From JACVRW01 sp963819635 (GTDB taxonomy: Bacteria; Actinomycetota; Thermoleophilia; Solirubrobacterales; Thermoleophilaceae), in contig CAWFWX010000003.1 in NCBI GenBank assembly GCA_963819635.1, positions 1,178,001-1,242,000 on the forward strand: 64,000 bases of DNA, given 5' to 3'. Of this stretch, positions 34,175-43,693 are shown in pieces. The position numbers were made by a program, and so were the translations under genes. Within the stretch, counting starts at the first letter, position 1. Each line of letters opens with the position of its first letter. A model generated the notes under the pieces. It was not told where the DNA came from and did not search any database. It saw only the letters and a program-made list of their open reading frames with translations.

Positions 34175-34614
34175 GGCACTCGCGCTGCGGCCGCGTCGGC
34201 TCCCGCGAGCGGCTCGCACCGGACCCGGTTGGCCGCGGGCCCGTGGAGCCGCCCGCGAGCGGCGCGCTCCCGCGCGTCGGTCAGGATCGCGACCTCGAGC
34301 TCGCCCACGACTGCCGCGCGCGATGCTCCGGGCGCGGCTCGCCCGCGCTGCGGGCGCTGCTCGGCCCTGAGGCGGCGAACGCGCGCGGCAAGCGCGGCGG
34401 CCGCGTCGCGCCGCTCCTGCGCCTTGCGCTCCCGATTCGACTCGGCGATGCGCGGCGCGAGCACGATCGTGGCCGCGACGGCCGCCATCACAAACAGCGT
34501 GCCGCCGATCTTGACCGCGAGCCGCCCGCGCGGGCCCAGCTTGCGGTACAGGAACCCGGGCAGCGAGAGCAGCCCCGGGAGCGGCTCATAGCGGTCATCG
34601 TGGGGGGCGGCCAC
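33976..34614 (-). CDS. Membrane-anchored protein of unknown function, conserved C-terminal domain
   Basis: The 212-residue product has one N-terminal membrane segment (RLAVKIGGTLFVMAAVAATI), an Arg/Ala-rich helical stretch that may form a coiled coil, and a folded C-terminal part with two Cys (YDCIAVTSDL, GHPFRAVADFSTGRFTWCK). I recognise this end as a pattern recurring in actinobacterial membrane-anchored proteins, but know no function. It is probably extracytoplasmic. It starts with GTG 11 bp after the next upstream membrane protein gene, so they may be co-transcribed. Confidence 0.7.
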   Translation of the reverse strand: MAAPHDDRYEPLPGLLSLPGFLYRKLGPRGRLAVKIGGTLFVMAAVAATIVLAPRIAESNRERKAQERRDAAAALAARVRRLRAEQRPQRGRAAPGASRAAVVGELEVAILTDARERAARGRLHGPAANRVRCEPLAGADAAAARVPYDCIAVTSDLPSSESLPGGVIGHPFRAVADFSTGRFTWCKVSGRPGEGSLSRKDLVVRIPRACSR

Positions 34615-34625
34615 GCCCCCCGACG

Positions 34626-35246
34626 CTAGCGGTCCCTGCTCCGGCGGAGAGCGTTGGGAATGACTTCGGCGATCACGAAGAACGCGAACAGCAGAAGCGC
34701 GAAGAAGGCCGATATCACGACGATGATCAGGACCATGTCGGAGAAGCGGCTCGGATAGCTGAAGAGCGACGCGATCAGCAGCACGACCGCGTACGCCGCG
34801 AACACCAGCACTACCAGGAACGCCCAGTTGGTGAAGCGGTCCGCCCCCGCACGGTCGTCGTTCGAGCGCGCCCGGTTGGCCAGGATGCTCAGGAGCGCGT
34901 AGACGATCACGAGGATGAGCACCGGCGTGTACAGAGCGGACGGCAGCTGGGCGATCGGGAGCATGCTCATGGCGCTCTCCGCGTCGTGCTCGGCACGCGC
35001 CTCGGCCACGGTCTTTCCGCCACCGGAGCCGAACGGCCCCTGGAGCTTCCAGCGCGAGTCCTTCCGCGAGGGCCAGAGCAGGAAGACCACGACTCCGATC
35101 ACGCTCAGGAGAAGCCCGGCGGCGAGCCCGACCTTCGAGCCGTAGCCCTTCCGCTCCGACAGGTACGACGCGATGATCGCCGAGGCCAGCCACGCGTACA
35201 GCAGGTAGAGGGCCTTGGCGCCGATGGCTGCGATCACGATGGTCAT
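34626..35246 (-). CDS. Polytopic membrane protein of unknown function
   Basis: The 206-residue protein has about five predicted membrane segments: ALYLLYAWLASAIIASYL, LAAGLLLSVIGVVVFLLW, YTPVLILVIVYALLSIL, WAFLVVLVFAAYAVVLLIAS and LIIVVISAFFALLLFAFFVI. There is a soluble loop of some 35 residues after the second. Its ATG overlaps the livF stop by 4 bp, so it is transcribed with the second Liv importer, perhaps incidentally. No family recognised. Confidence 0.7.
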   Translation of the reverse strand: MTIVIAAIGAKALYLLYAWLASAIIASYLSERKGYGSKVGLAAGLLLSVIGVVVFLLWPSRKDSRWKLQGPFGSGGGKTVAEARAEHDAESAMSMLPIAQLPSALYTPVLILVIVYALLSILANRARSNDDRAGADRFTNWAFLVVLVFAAYAVVLLIASLFSYPSRFSDMVLIIVVISAFFALLLFAFFVIAEVIPNALRRSRDR

Positions 35247-35950
35247 GCGCCCAGGTACGCCTTCTGGACCTCGGGGTTGTCGCGCAGCGCCTCGGACTTG
35301 TCGTGCAGGGCGACCTCGCCCGTCTCGAGCACGTAGCCGCGCTTCGAGACGCCCAGCGCGTAGTTCGCGTTCTGCTCCACGAGCAGGATCGTGGTGCCCT
35401 GGCGGTTGATCTCCTCGATCGTCTCGTAGATCCGCTCCACCAGGATCGGGGCGATGCCCATCGAGGGCTCGTCGAGCAGGAGCAGCTTCGGGTTCGCCAT
35501 CAGCGCGCGCCCGATGGCCAGCATCTGCTGCTCACCGCCGGACATGGTGCCGGCCTTCTGCTTCTCGCGCTCCTGGAGCCGCGGGAACAGCTCGAAGACG
35601 CGGTCGAGGTCGCCGGCGACGCCCTCGTCGCGGCGCAGGTACGCGCCGAGCTCCAGGTTCTCGCGAACGGTCATGCGCGAGAAGCAGTGGCGCCCCTCGG
35701 GTGACTGCGAGATCCCGAGTCGCACGATGTCCTGGGGAGCCGTCTCGGCGATCTCCTTGCCGTCGAAGCGCACGGAGCCCTGGCGCGGCGGCGTCAGGCC
35801 GGAGATCGAGCGCAGCGTCGTCGACTTCCCGGCGCCGTTCGAGCCGATCAGGGTGACGATCTCGCCCTCCTCGACCTGGAGCGAGATGCCCTTCAGCGCG
35901 GCGATGTTGCCGTAGTAGGTGTGGATGTCGTCGACCTCGAGCAGCGCCAT
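35243..35950 (-). CDS. livF: Branched-chain amino acid ABC transporter ATP-binding protein LivF
   Basis: A 235-residue ABC ATPase: Walker A LIGSNGAGKST, signature MSGGEQQMLAIGRAL, Walker B LLLLDEPSMGIAP and the H-loop region VEQNANYAL. It completes a full livK-H-M-G-F set transcribed on the minus strand and energises the importer with LivG. It starts 1 bp after the livG stop. Confidence 0.93.
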   Translation of the reverse strand: MALLEVDDIHTYYGNIAALKGISLQVEEGEIVTLIGSNGAGKSTTLRSISGLTPPRQGSVRFDGKEIAETAPQDIVRLGISQSPEGRHCFSRMTVRENLELGAYLRRDEGVAGDLDRVFELFPRLQEREKQKAGTMSGGEQQMLAIGRALMANPKLLLLDEPSMGIAPILVERIYETIEEINRQGTTILLVEQNANYALGVSKRGYVLETGEVALHDKSEALRDNPEVQKAYLGA

Positions 35951-35951
35951 G

Positions 35952-36740
35952 TCAGCTCTCGCTCTCCGTCTTTCCGAGGTAGGCCTCGATCACGCGGTCG
36001 TTCGCGCGGATCTCGTCGGGCTGGCCCTCGGCGATCTTCTCGCCGTGGTCCAGCACCCAGATGTGCTCCGAGACTCCCATCACGACCTTCATGTCGTGCT
36101 CGATCAGAAGGATCGTGAGGTCGAGCTCGCGCCGGAGCTGGTCCATGAACTCCGTGAGCTGCTTGGATTCCTGCGGGTTCATGCCGGCCGTGGGCTCGTC
36201 GAGCAGCAAGAGCTTCGGCTCCGAGGCGAGCGCGCGGGCGATCTCCACGCGCCGCTGGTCGCCGTAGGACAGGTTCGCGGCGGTCTGCTCCTGGACGTCC
36301 TTGGAGAGCCCGACGTAGGTCAGCAGCTCGCGCGACTTCTCGGTGATCTCCTGCTCCTCACGGCGCACGCTCGGCGTCCGCAGGATCGACCCGAACAGCC
36401 CGGCCTTCATGCGCGCATGGCAACCCACCATCACGTTCTCGAGCGCGCTCATCGTCGAGAACAGGCGGATGTTCTGGAACGTGCGCGCCACGCCGGCGGC
36501 TGTGATCAGATCCGGTCGCGTGCCGGTCACGTCGCGGCCGTCGAACAGGATCCGCCCCGCGGTCGGCTTGTACAGGCCCGTCAGCATGTTGAAGAAGGTT
36601 GTCTTCCCGGCGCCGTTCGGGCCGATGATCGAGACGATCGACTTGGGAGCGACGTCGATCGACACGTCGCTGACCGCGAGCAGGCCGCCGAAAACCTTCG
36701 TCGTGCTGACCGTCGAGAGGATCGACCCGTTCGTGCTCAT
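35952..36740 (-). CDS. livG: Branched-chain amino acid ABC transporter ATP-binding protein LivG
   Basis: This 262-residue ATPase has Walker A IIGPNGAGKTTFFNML, signature LSYGDQRRVEIARAL and Walker B LLLLDEPTAGMNPQES, with the C-terminal extension IEAYLGKTES common to LivG. ATG 36740 overlaps the livM stop by 4 bp. Upstream in-frame sequence to 38000 belongs to livM read before its frame shift and should not be joined to this gene. Confidence 0.93.
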   Translation of the reverse strand: MSTNGSILSTVSTTKVFGGLLAVSDVSIDVAPKSIVSIIGPNGAGKTTFFNMLTGLYKPTAGRILFDGRDVTGTRPDLITAAGVARTFQNIRLFSTMSALENVMVGCHARMKAGLFGSILRTPSVRREEQEITEKSRELLTYVGLSKDVQEQTAANLSYGDQRRVEIARALASEPKLLLLDEPTAGMNPQESKQLTEFMDQLRRELDLTILLIEHDMKVVMGVSEHIWVLDHGEKIAEGQPDEIRANDRVIEAYLGKTESES

Positions 36741-37906
36741 CCGCGCGCCTCGAAGACGGACTCGGTCTCGCCGATGCCCTCCTTGAGCTCCATCTGGCGC
36801 CTTCGCTCGGGGAGCAGTCCCTCGGGTCGCAGCACCATCATGATCACGAGGATGAAGCCGAAGATCCCGAACGAGATCTCGGTGAAGCTGAAGTCGAGCC
36901 CGAGGTCCGTGAGCGTGTCGCCGACGACGCCCTGATCGAGCACGTCCGGGATCAGGTAGATGTTGACGAACGAGAGCAGGATGGCGCCGAGCACGACGCC
37001 ATAGATGCTTCCCAGTCCGCCGAGGATGACCATTCCGAGGATGAAGATCGAGAACCCGAACTGGAACGAGTTCGCGTTCACGCTCGAGAAGTAGGCGCCG
37101 AGGAAGGCCCCGGAGATGCCGCCGAGCGCGCCGCCGGTGGCGTACGACAGGAGCTTGGTCCTGACGAGCGGCACGCCCATGCTCGCGGCCGCGACCTCGT
37201 CCTCGCGCAGCGCGATCCAGGCTCGGCCGAGCCTCGAGTCGCGCAGCCGGAAGTTCACGAACAGTACGACCAGCACGACGGCGAAGATGGTCCAGTAGTA
37301 CGGCCTTAAGTTGATCGCAGAGTCGAACGGTTCGAGCAGCGGGAGGTCGATCGCGTCGATCGGAGCGATCGACTGGCGGCCGTTCGAGAGCTTGTTGTCG
37401 CCGAAGAGGGTGATCTCGTCGCCGTTGGCGAAGATGCCGCCCGATGATCTCGCCGAACGCGAGCGTCACGATCGCTATGTAGTCGCCGCGCAATCGCAGC
37501 GTCGGCAGGCCTATGAGCGCGCCCGCGATGGCGCAGACCAAGATCGCGCCGACCACGATGATCAGGAAGTTCAGGTGGATGCCCGGCAGCGTGGCGGCGA
37601 AGCCGCTCACGCCGATGTGGATGCCCTCCTCGCCGTTCACGCTGGAGTAGAAGTCGGACGCCCACCAGCCGACGGTCATCGCGCCGAACGCGTAGAAGGC
37701 GACGTAGCCCAGGTCGAGCAGGCCGGCGAAGCCGACGACGAGGTTGAGCCCGAGCGCCATCACCACGTAGGCGAGCGCGAGGATGCAGTCGTCCATGAAC
37801 GCATCCAGCGGCTCACGCGTGAGCGGGAACAGCGCCGCGGCGACGATGATCGTCGCGGGCAGGATGTACTTCGCCCACGGCTTGGTGCGGAGCTCGGCGA
37901 TGGCGT

Positions 37907-37910
<4 letters not shown>
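36737..37910 (-). CDS. livM: Branched-chain amino acid ABC transporter permease LivM, interrupted by a one-base frame shift
   Basis: From ATG 37910 the frame encodes the LivM N-terminus with several membrane segments (LGLNVVVGFAGLLDLGYVAF-like region) up to VTLAFGEIIG. At 37437-37442 one extra G shifts it; the neighbouring frame continues GIFANGDEITLFGDNKL and runs through VLFVNFRLRDSRLGRAWIA to the stop at 36737. Total 1174 bp, 391 codons plus one base. Both halves are well conserved, so a sequencing error is the likelier reason. ATG overlaps the livH stop by 4 bp. Confidence 0.88.
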
Positions 37911-38974
<1,064 letters not shown>

Positions 38975-38988
38975 GGCTCCCTCACGGT

Positions 38989-39037
38989 GTTAGCGGAGGG
39001 GACGGGCCGAAGCCCGTCCCCATATCCGCTGGCTAAC
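38989..39037. promoter_or_regulatory. Intra-operon hairpin between livK and livH
   Basis: GGGGACGGGC (38998-39007) and GCCCGTCCCC (39012-39021) form a perfect 10-bp stem with a CGAA loop, flanked by pairing GTTAGCGGA (38989-38997) and TCCGCTGGCTAAC. There is no following T run. Such hairpins after binding-protein genes commonly stabilise the upstream message or cause partial termination. Confidence 0.7.
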
Positions 39038-39068
39038 GTAACCGATCCGGCGACCGGTGGCGAGGCGC

Positions 39069-40357
39069 TCAGCCGGCGCCCTCCGCCTTGATCGCCTTCA
39101 CGAACTCCAGCTGGCCGTCCTTGATCGTCGTAGAGACCGTAGTCGGTCAGCGTGGTGTCGCCGTTCTCGTCGATGTCGTAGGTGCCGAGAACGCTGTCGC
39201 GGCCCTTCGTGTTCTCGAGCAGGTTCTTGCGAACCTCCTCGCGGTCGTTGGCCTTGTCGCCAGCGGCCTTGAGCGTGTCGAGCGCCAGCTTCATGGTCTC
39301 GTAGCCATAGATGGCGTACGGGTCCGGCTGATCGACACCGTACTCCGCCTTGAAGTCGTCGAAGAACTTCGCAGCGGCGTCGATGCCCTGCTTCTCGAAC
39401 TCCTCCGGGCTGAGCGTGGCGACCGTGACCTTCGTGCGGGCACCGACGTCCGCCGGGATGCCGCCCTCCTTCGGGTCGGAGAACGCCGCCTCGGCGACGC
39501 CGTCCGGTCCGTAGAGCTTGCAGTCCGGGCAGGCCGCCGCCACGTCCTTGAACACCTGGACGTAGTTCTCGCCCGTCACGCCCGAGCCGACGAAGCAGTC
39601 GGCGTTGATCTTCGCGGCCAGCGAGCGGTAGTTCGGCGCGTTCTTGTCCGTGCCGTCGTTCCCCTCGACCGTGAGCCCGATGTCCTTCGCCGCGGTCTCG
39701 ACGTTCTTCGCGAGACCCGCGCCGTAGGTGGTCTTGTCGTTGAAGATGTGGACGGACTTGCAGCCGTCCTCCTTCATGATCGTCGCGAGCGCCGCACCCT
39801 GGATCGTGTCCGTGGGGACGATGCGCGCGTACGTGCGCTTCTGAGCCGGGTAGTACTTGTCCGGCTCGCCAGGCTCCGAGCCCGGCGCGTCCGTCGTGAG
39901 TCCGACGTACGTGTTCGACGGGCTGATCTGCGGGATGTTCGCCTTGTTCAGGATCGGGAGCGAGACCTTCGTACCACCGGAGTTGAACTCTCCGAGGTAG
40001 AAGATCGTCGACGCGTCCTGAACGGCCTTGCGCGCGTTCTGCGCGGTCTGGCCCTCGTCGGCGGTACCCGGGTTCTGGGCCGTCGAGTCGTCAAGTGAGA
40101 CGTACTTGATCGTGAACTTGCCGACCTTGCCGCCCACTTCGTTGAGGGCCAGCTTCTCGCCGTCGATCACGGCCTCCGACTGCCCCTTGGATGTGCCCTG
40201 TAGCGGAAGGCTCGAATAGATCGTCAGCGTGTCGCCGGAAATACCCGCGCTACCACCGTCCGCCGCCTGTGTCGTCGTCGTCGTCGCCGCAGGCCGCGAG
40301 GCCCAGGGCAAACGCGCCGAGCAGGCAGCTCAAAACTGCCAGCCAACGTACTCGCAA
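39069..40357 (-). CDS. livK: Branched-chain amino acid ABC transporter substrate-binding lipoprotein, with two one-base frame shifts
   Basis: A TTG at 40357, with AGGAGGG 9 bp upstream, begins a lipoprotein signal peptide (LRVRWLAVLSCLLGAFALGL, then AAC and a poly-Asp linker). One base too many in the GAC repeat (40268-40286) shifts into the frame that encodes the mature type I binding fold (SSLPLQGTSKGQSEAVIDG to DTTLTDYGLY). A second extra base at 39128-39133 shifts again to TIKDGQLEFVKAIKAEG and the stop at 39069. The 1289 bp equal 429 codons plus two bases. The mature domain is otherwise intact. Confidence 0.85.
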
Positions 40358-40473
40358 AGTGTTCCCTCCTATGGGAGTGGCTCCAACCTGGGCGGCATCC
40401 TAACCACGGCTTCGCGCCAGTGGGGTTGTGACGTTCCTGCTTAACGCGGAGAAAATCTCGCCGAAAGCGGCTC

Positions 40474-41642
40474 TCAGGGGCCCGCTTGCTCGATGTGGCC
40501 GTCCGGACCGGGCCGGTAGACGACGACCCGATCGCCCGCGAGGCCGCGGCCGAGGCGGAGCCCGGCGGAGACCACGCGGCGGCGATCGCGTCCACCCTCG
40601 GCCACCGCGTCGAGCACCAGCCGCATGGCCTCGTACCCGGCCCGCCTCGGCCGCAGCGCGGGGCCGACGACCTCCACGCGCGGCGCCGCCGGCAGCGCCA
40701 GCCGCGGGGCCGCGAGCATCCCGCTCGAGGCGAACAGCGGGATCCCCGGCAGCTGCGTCGGCGATCGACGTTCATCATCGGGAGCGTCCCGGGCCCGGCC
40801 ACGCCGAGCTGCACCACCGCGGCCGGCTGCTTCTCGTCGAGCGAGCGGGCGATGTCCGGGATGTCTTCGACGCGCCCGCGGTACTCCTCGGATGCGACCG
40901 GCGTGAGCCCGGCGCGCCGTGCGAGCTCCACCAGCTGCGCGGCGAGCTCGCGCCCGTAGATCTCGCGGTCGAAGACGAGCGCGAAGCGCCGCGCGCCGGC
41001 GTCGCGCAGGAGCTCGACGAGCCGTTCCGCCTCGCTCAGGTCCGTTGGCCCGACGCGCACGAAGCTGCGCTCGTCCGTCGGGTAGTAGCGCTCGGGTCCC
41101 GCCCGCGGGCGGCCCGGCGGGCGCCGGGTCAGGCTCGTGAGGCCGTCGCCCGGCGAGACCTGGAGGATGCCCGCGTCGTTCGTGATCGGAAGCGAGACCG
41201 CGCTGGCGCCGTAGTCGAGCTCGCCGAGGTAGGCGATGGCGGTGGGATCGTCGGCGGCGCGGTGCGCGTTCTCGGCGACCAGCGCCGGATCCCACGGCCG
41301 CTCGCGGTCGTCGGTCGCGGGCAATTGGCGAAGGCGGATACGGAGCTCGCCCGCACGGCCGTCGCGCTCGTCGAGGGCGCGCCGCTCGCCGGCGAGCACC
41401 TGCTTGGCCGCGGCCGCGGACACGCCGTGGCGGGGGGCGCTCGAGTACACGGTGGCGACGTCGCCGGCGATCACCGGCGACTCGTCGCCGCCGCCGTTCC
41501 CGAGACAGCCGGTCAGGCCGGCGCCGGCCGCGCACAGGAGCGCCAGCAGAGGCCTCGCCCCCAGAACGGCGTAGCTGCGCCGCGGGCACCGCCCGCGGCT
41601 TGCCTGACGACGTCTGTCCGTCCGCAGTCCACGGCGGGGCAT
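40474..41642 (-). CDS. Second ABC-type substrate-binding lipoprotein (diverged LivK paralogue), frame-shifted
   Basis: A signal peptide with lipobox (RPLLALLCAAGAGLTGC) is followed by a shortened type I binding fold (VIAGDVATVYSSAPRHGVSA, IAYLGELDYGASAVSLPI, RYYPTDERSFVRVGPTD) that parallels livK motif for motif. Near 40760-40768 one base seems missing; the next frame continues PTQLPGIPLFASSGM to DGHIEQAGP and a stop at 40474. The total, 1169 bp, is 390 codons minus one base. It lies upstream of livK and may be an accessory binding protein. The ATG at 41642 is uncertain and is only 28 bp from the divergent pfk start. Confidence 0.72.
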
Positions 41643-41670
41643 TGTGACGAGCGTGGGTATCGTGGCGATC

Positions 41671-42702
41671 GTGCGGATCGGCCTACTCACGGGAGGCGGC
41701 GACTGCCCCGGCCTGAATGCGGTGATCCGGGCGGTCGTGCGCAGGGGGATCGACGATCACGGGCACGAGATCGTCGGCTTCCTCGACGGCTGGCGGGGAC
41801 CCCTCGAGGGGATCCACGAGGAGCTCACGATCGAGTCGACGCGCGGCATCCTGCCGCGCGGCGGGACGATCCTGCGCTCGTCCCGAACCAACCCGTTCAA
41901 GCGCGACGACGGGCCCGACCGGGTCCGCGAGACGCTCGACTCGCTGGCCCTCGACGGCCTGATCGCGATCGGCGGCGAGGACACCCTCGGCGCCGCTGCC
42001 CGCCTCCACGTCGAGCACGGCATGCCCATCATCGGCGTGCCGAAGACGATCGACAACGACCTCGCCGGCACGGACATGACGTTCGGGTTCGACACCGCCG
42101 TGCAGATCGCAACCGAGGCGATCGACCGGCTACACACGACGGCCGAGTCGCACAACCGCGTGATGATCGTCGAGGTCATGGGGCGGCACGCCGGCTGGAT
42201 CGCCCTCCACTCGGGCCTGGCCGGCGGCGCGGACGTGATCCTGATCCCCGAGCGTCCGTTCGACATCGAGGACGTCTGCCGGCTGATCCAGCGCCGCCAC
42301 TCGCGCGGGCGCTACTTCTCGATCGTCGTCGTTGCCGAGGGCGCCGTGCCCGAGGAGGGCACGATGGAGATCGTGGCGGGAGGCGAGGACGAGTTCGGCC
42401 ACGCCCGCCTCGGCGGAATCGGCCAGCGGCTCGAACGCGAGATCGAGGAGCGCACCGGGATCGAGTCGCGCGCCACGGTGCTCGGCCACATCCAGCGCGG
42501 CGGCACGCCGACCGCCTTCGACCGCGTGCTGGCCACCCGGCTCGGGCTGGCCGCGGCCGACGCCGCGAACGACGCGAACTGGGGCGTCATGCCGGCGCTG
42601 CGCGGCACGCGCATAGTGCTCGTGCCGCTCTCGGAGGCGGTCGCGGACCTGCGCACCGTCCCGGTCGAGGACTACGAGGCGGCGCAGACCTTCTTCGGCT
42701 GA
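41671..42702 (+). CDS. pfp: 6-phosphofructokinase, predicted pyrophosphate-dependent type
   Basis: A 343-residue PfkA-superfamily enzyme with RIGLLTGGGDCPGLNAVI, IGGEDTLGAAARL, GVPKTIDNDLAGTD, MGRHAGWIAL and LGHIQRGGTP. Two positions separate ATP from PPi enzymes: Gly104/Gly124 (GGDGS, PGTIDND) in ATP enzymes versus Asp/Lys in PPi enzymes. Here they are Asp (GGED) and Lys (PKTIDND), as in the Amycolatopsis PPi-PFK. It should phosphorylate fructose 6-phosphate reversibly with pyrophosphate. GTG 41671 was picked because the family begins at RIGLLTGGGD; three in-frame GTGs lie upstream. Confidence 0.88.
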   Translation: MRIGLLTGGGDCPGLNAVIRAVVRRGIDDHGHEIVGFLDGWRGPLEGIHEELTIESTRGILPRGGTILRSSRTNPFKRDDGPDRVRETLDSLALDGLIAIGGEDTLGAAARLHVEHGMPIIGVPKTIDNDLAGTDMTFGFDTAVQIATEAIDRLHTTAESHNRVMIVEVMGRHAGWIALHSGLAGGADVILIPERPFDIEDVCRLIQRRHSRGRYFSIVVVAEGAVPEEGTMEIVAGGEDEFGHARLGGIGQRLEREIEERTGIESRATVLGHIQRGGTPTAFDRVLATRLGLAAADAANDANWGVMPALRGTRIVLVPLSEAVADLRTVPVEDYEAAQTFFG

Positions 42703-42723
42703 GCGCTGAGCGATCAGCGCTCA
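42700..42723 (+). terminator. Hairpin overlapping the pfk stop codon
   Basis: TGAGCGCTGA and TCAGCGCTCA are perfectly complementary over 10 bp with a GCGA loop; the TGA stop is the first base-paired triplet. No T run follows, so termination strength is uncertain. The inverted repeats of the next element follow directly. Confidence 0.55.
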
Positions 42724-42861
42724 GGGTCTGACCCCGCAGGGGTCAGACCCCGTCGTGGTCGTTAGACGAACTACGTCAGGGTCGTTAGACGAACTACGGG
42801 GTCAGACCCCGTCGTGGTCGTTAGACGAACTACGGGGTCAGACCCCTTCGGGGTCAGACCC
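42724..42861. repeat. Compound repeat: GGGGTCAGACCCC palindromes interleaved with an 18-bp unit
   Basis: The 138-bp stretch between pfk and the next gene contains GGGTCTGACCCC (42724-42735) and GGGGTCAGACCCC-type palindromes at 42739, 42798, 42834 and 42850. Between them the unit GTCGTTAGACGAACTACG occurs three times (42758, 42781, 42817). There is no coding potential. A shorter relative of the palindrome part occurs at 47270-47297. Probably a dispersed extragenic palindromic element. Confidence 0.8.
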
Positions 42862-43062
42862 TTAAAACCCCGCGCCCTGCTCCTCGGGCTCCGCCACCTC
42901 GCGGCCGCGCAGCTGGTCGAGGAACGGCTTGGTGATCTGGAACGCCGCGGCGCCGATTACGAGTGCCGCGGTCACCAGGAAAGCGTCGAACGCCTTGACG
43001 CCGAACGCCCAGGCGCTGATCCACCAGACGAGGCCCACGGTGAGCGCGACGAGTACGACCAT
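42862..43062 (-). CDS. Small two-helix membrane protein of unknown function
   Basis: The 66-residue product has two membrane segments (VVLVALTVGLVWWISAWAFG and AFLVTAALVIGAAAFQI) and a charged C-terminus. It overlaps the NTF2-like gene start-to-stop (TGATG), which supports it being real and co-transcribed. Its 3' end abuts the palindromic repeat. No family recognised. Confidence 0.65.
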   Translation of the reverse strand: MVVLVALTVGLVWWISAWAFGVKAFDAFLVTAALVIGAAAFQITKPFLDQLRGREVAEPEEQGAGF

Positions 43063-43652
43063 CAGCTGCCGGTCCTGCGCTCCGAGACCGCGCGGCGCAG
43101 CTTCGTGACGGCGTTGAAGGCGCTCTTCATCGCTCGGTCGGCGCCGGAGCCATCCGCGGGCAGCATGCCGATCTGGCGCGCGATGCTCGTGCCGTCGAAG
43201 TACGAGGTGTTGCTCACGAGCAGGCCGTCCTCCAGCTCGAACAGGTCCATCCCGCGAATCTCGACGTGCTTCCCTGACGGCTCGATCCCCATGAAGGGCG
43301 CACCCTCCAGCGTCGCCTCGATCCGGAACTCGACCGCGCAGCTCTGCTCACCCGCGACGAGGCGCGTGATCGTCGTGCGCGCGTCCGGCATGCCGGCGAA
43401 CATCGAGCGGAGGTAGTCGCGCAGCTCCTCGCGCCCGCGCAGCACGCCAACCGCGACGATGTCCTCGACGCCGTCCTCGCGCCAGTGCGCCGCCATCGCG
43501 TCGGCGTCGCGGTTGTCCATCGCCTCGAAGTAGGCGCGCACCTTCTCCTCGACGACCTTGCGCCGGGTGATGCGCTTACGCTGCGGCTTCTCCTCCTTGA
43601 CCTCGGCCGCGGCCTGGTCCGTGGCTCCCTCGGCTGACTTGGTCTGGGCCAT
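43062..43652 (-). CDS. NTF2/SnoaL-like domain protein
   Basis: The 196-residue protein has a basic, charged N-terminal tail (about 35 residues) followed by a SnoaL-like alpha+beta-barrel: VRAYFEAMDNRDADAMAAHW, LRGREELRDYLRSMFAGMPD and IRGMDLFELEDGLLVSNTSY. Such domains bind small hydrophobic ligands, as polyketide cyclases, isomerases or limonene-epoxide hydrolase-like enzymes; no catalytic residues stand out here. ATG at 43652. Confidence 0.78.
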   Translation of the reverse strand: MAQTKSAEGATDQAAAEVKEEKPQRKRITRRKVVEEKVRAYFEAMDNRDADAMAAHWREDGVEDIVAVGVLRGREELRDYLRSMFAGMPDARTTITRLVAGEQSCAVEFRIEATLEGAPFMGIEPSGKHVEIRGMDLFELEDGLLVSNTSYFDGTSIARQIGMLPADGSGADRAMKSAFNAVTKLRRAVSERRTGS

Positions 43653-43693
43653 ATGCGGCCACCCTACCAGCGTTTTGGGGGGTCGGCGACGGC

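Noticed and set aside
38989..39037. Rho-independent terminator between livK and livH
   Set aside because: No T run on either strand, and livHMGF would be left without a promoter; an operon-internal stabilising or attenuating hairpin fits better.
42724..42861. CRISPR-like array
   Set aside because: Repeat units are not evenly spaced, the palindromes are interleaved with the units, there are no spacers of constant length, and no cas genes are nearby.
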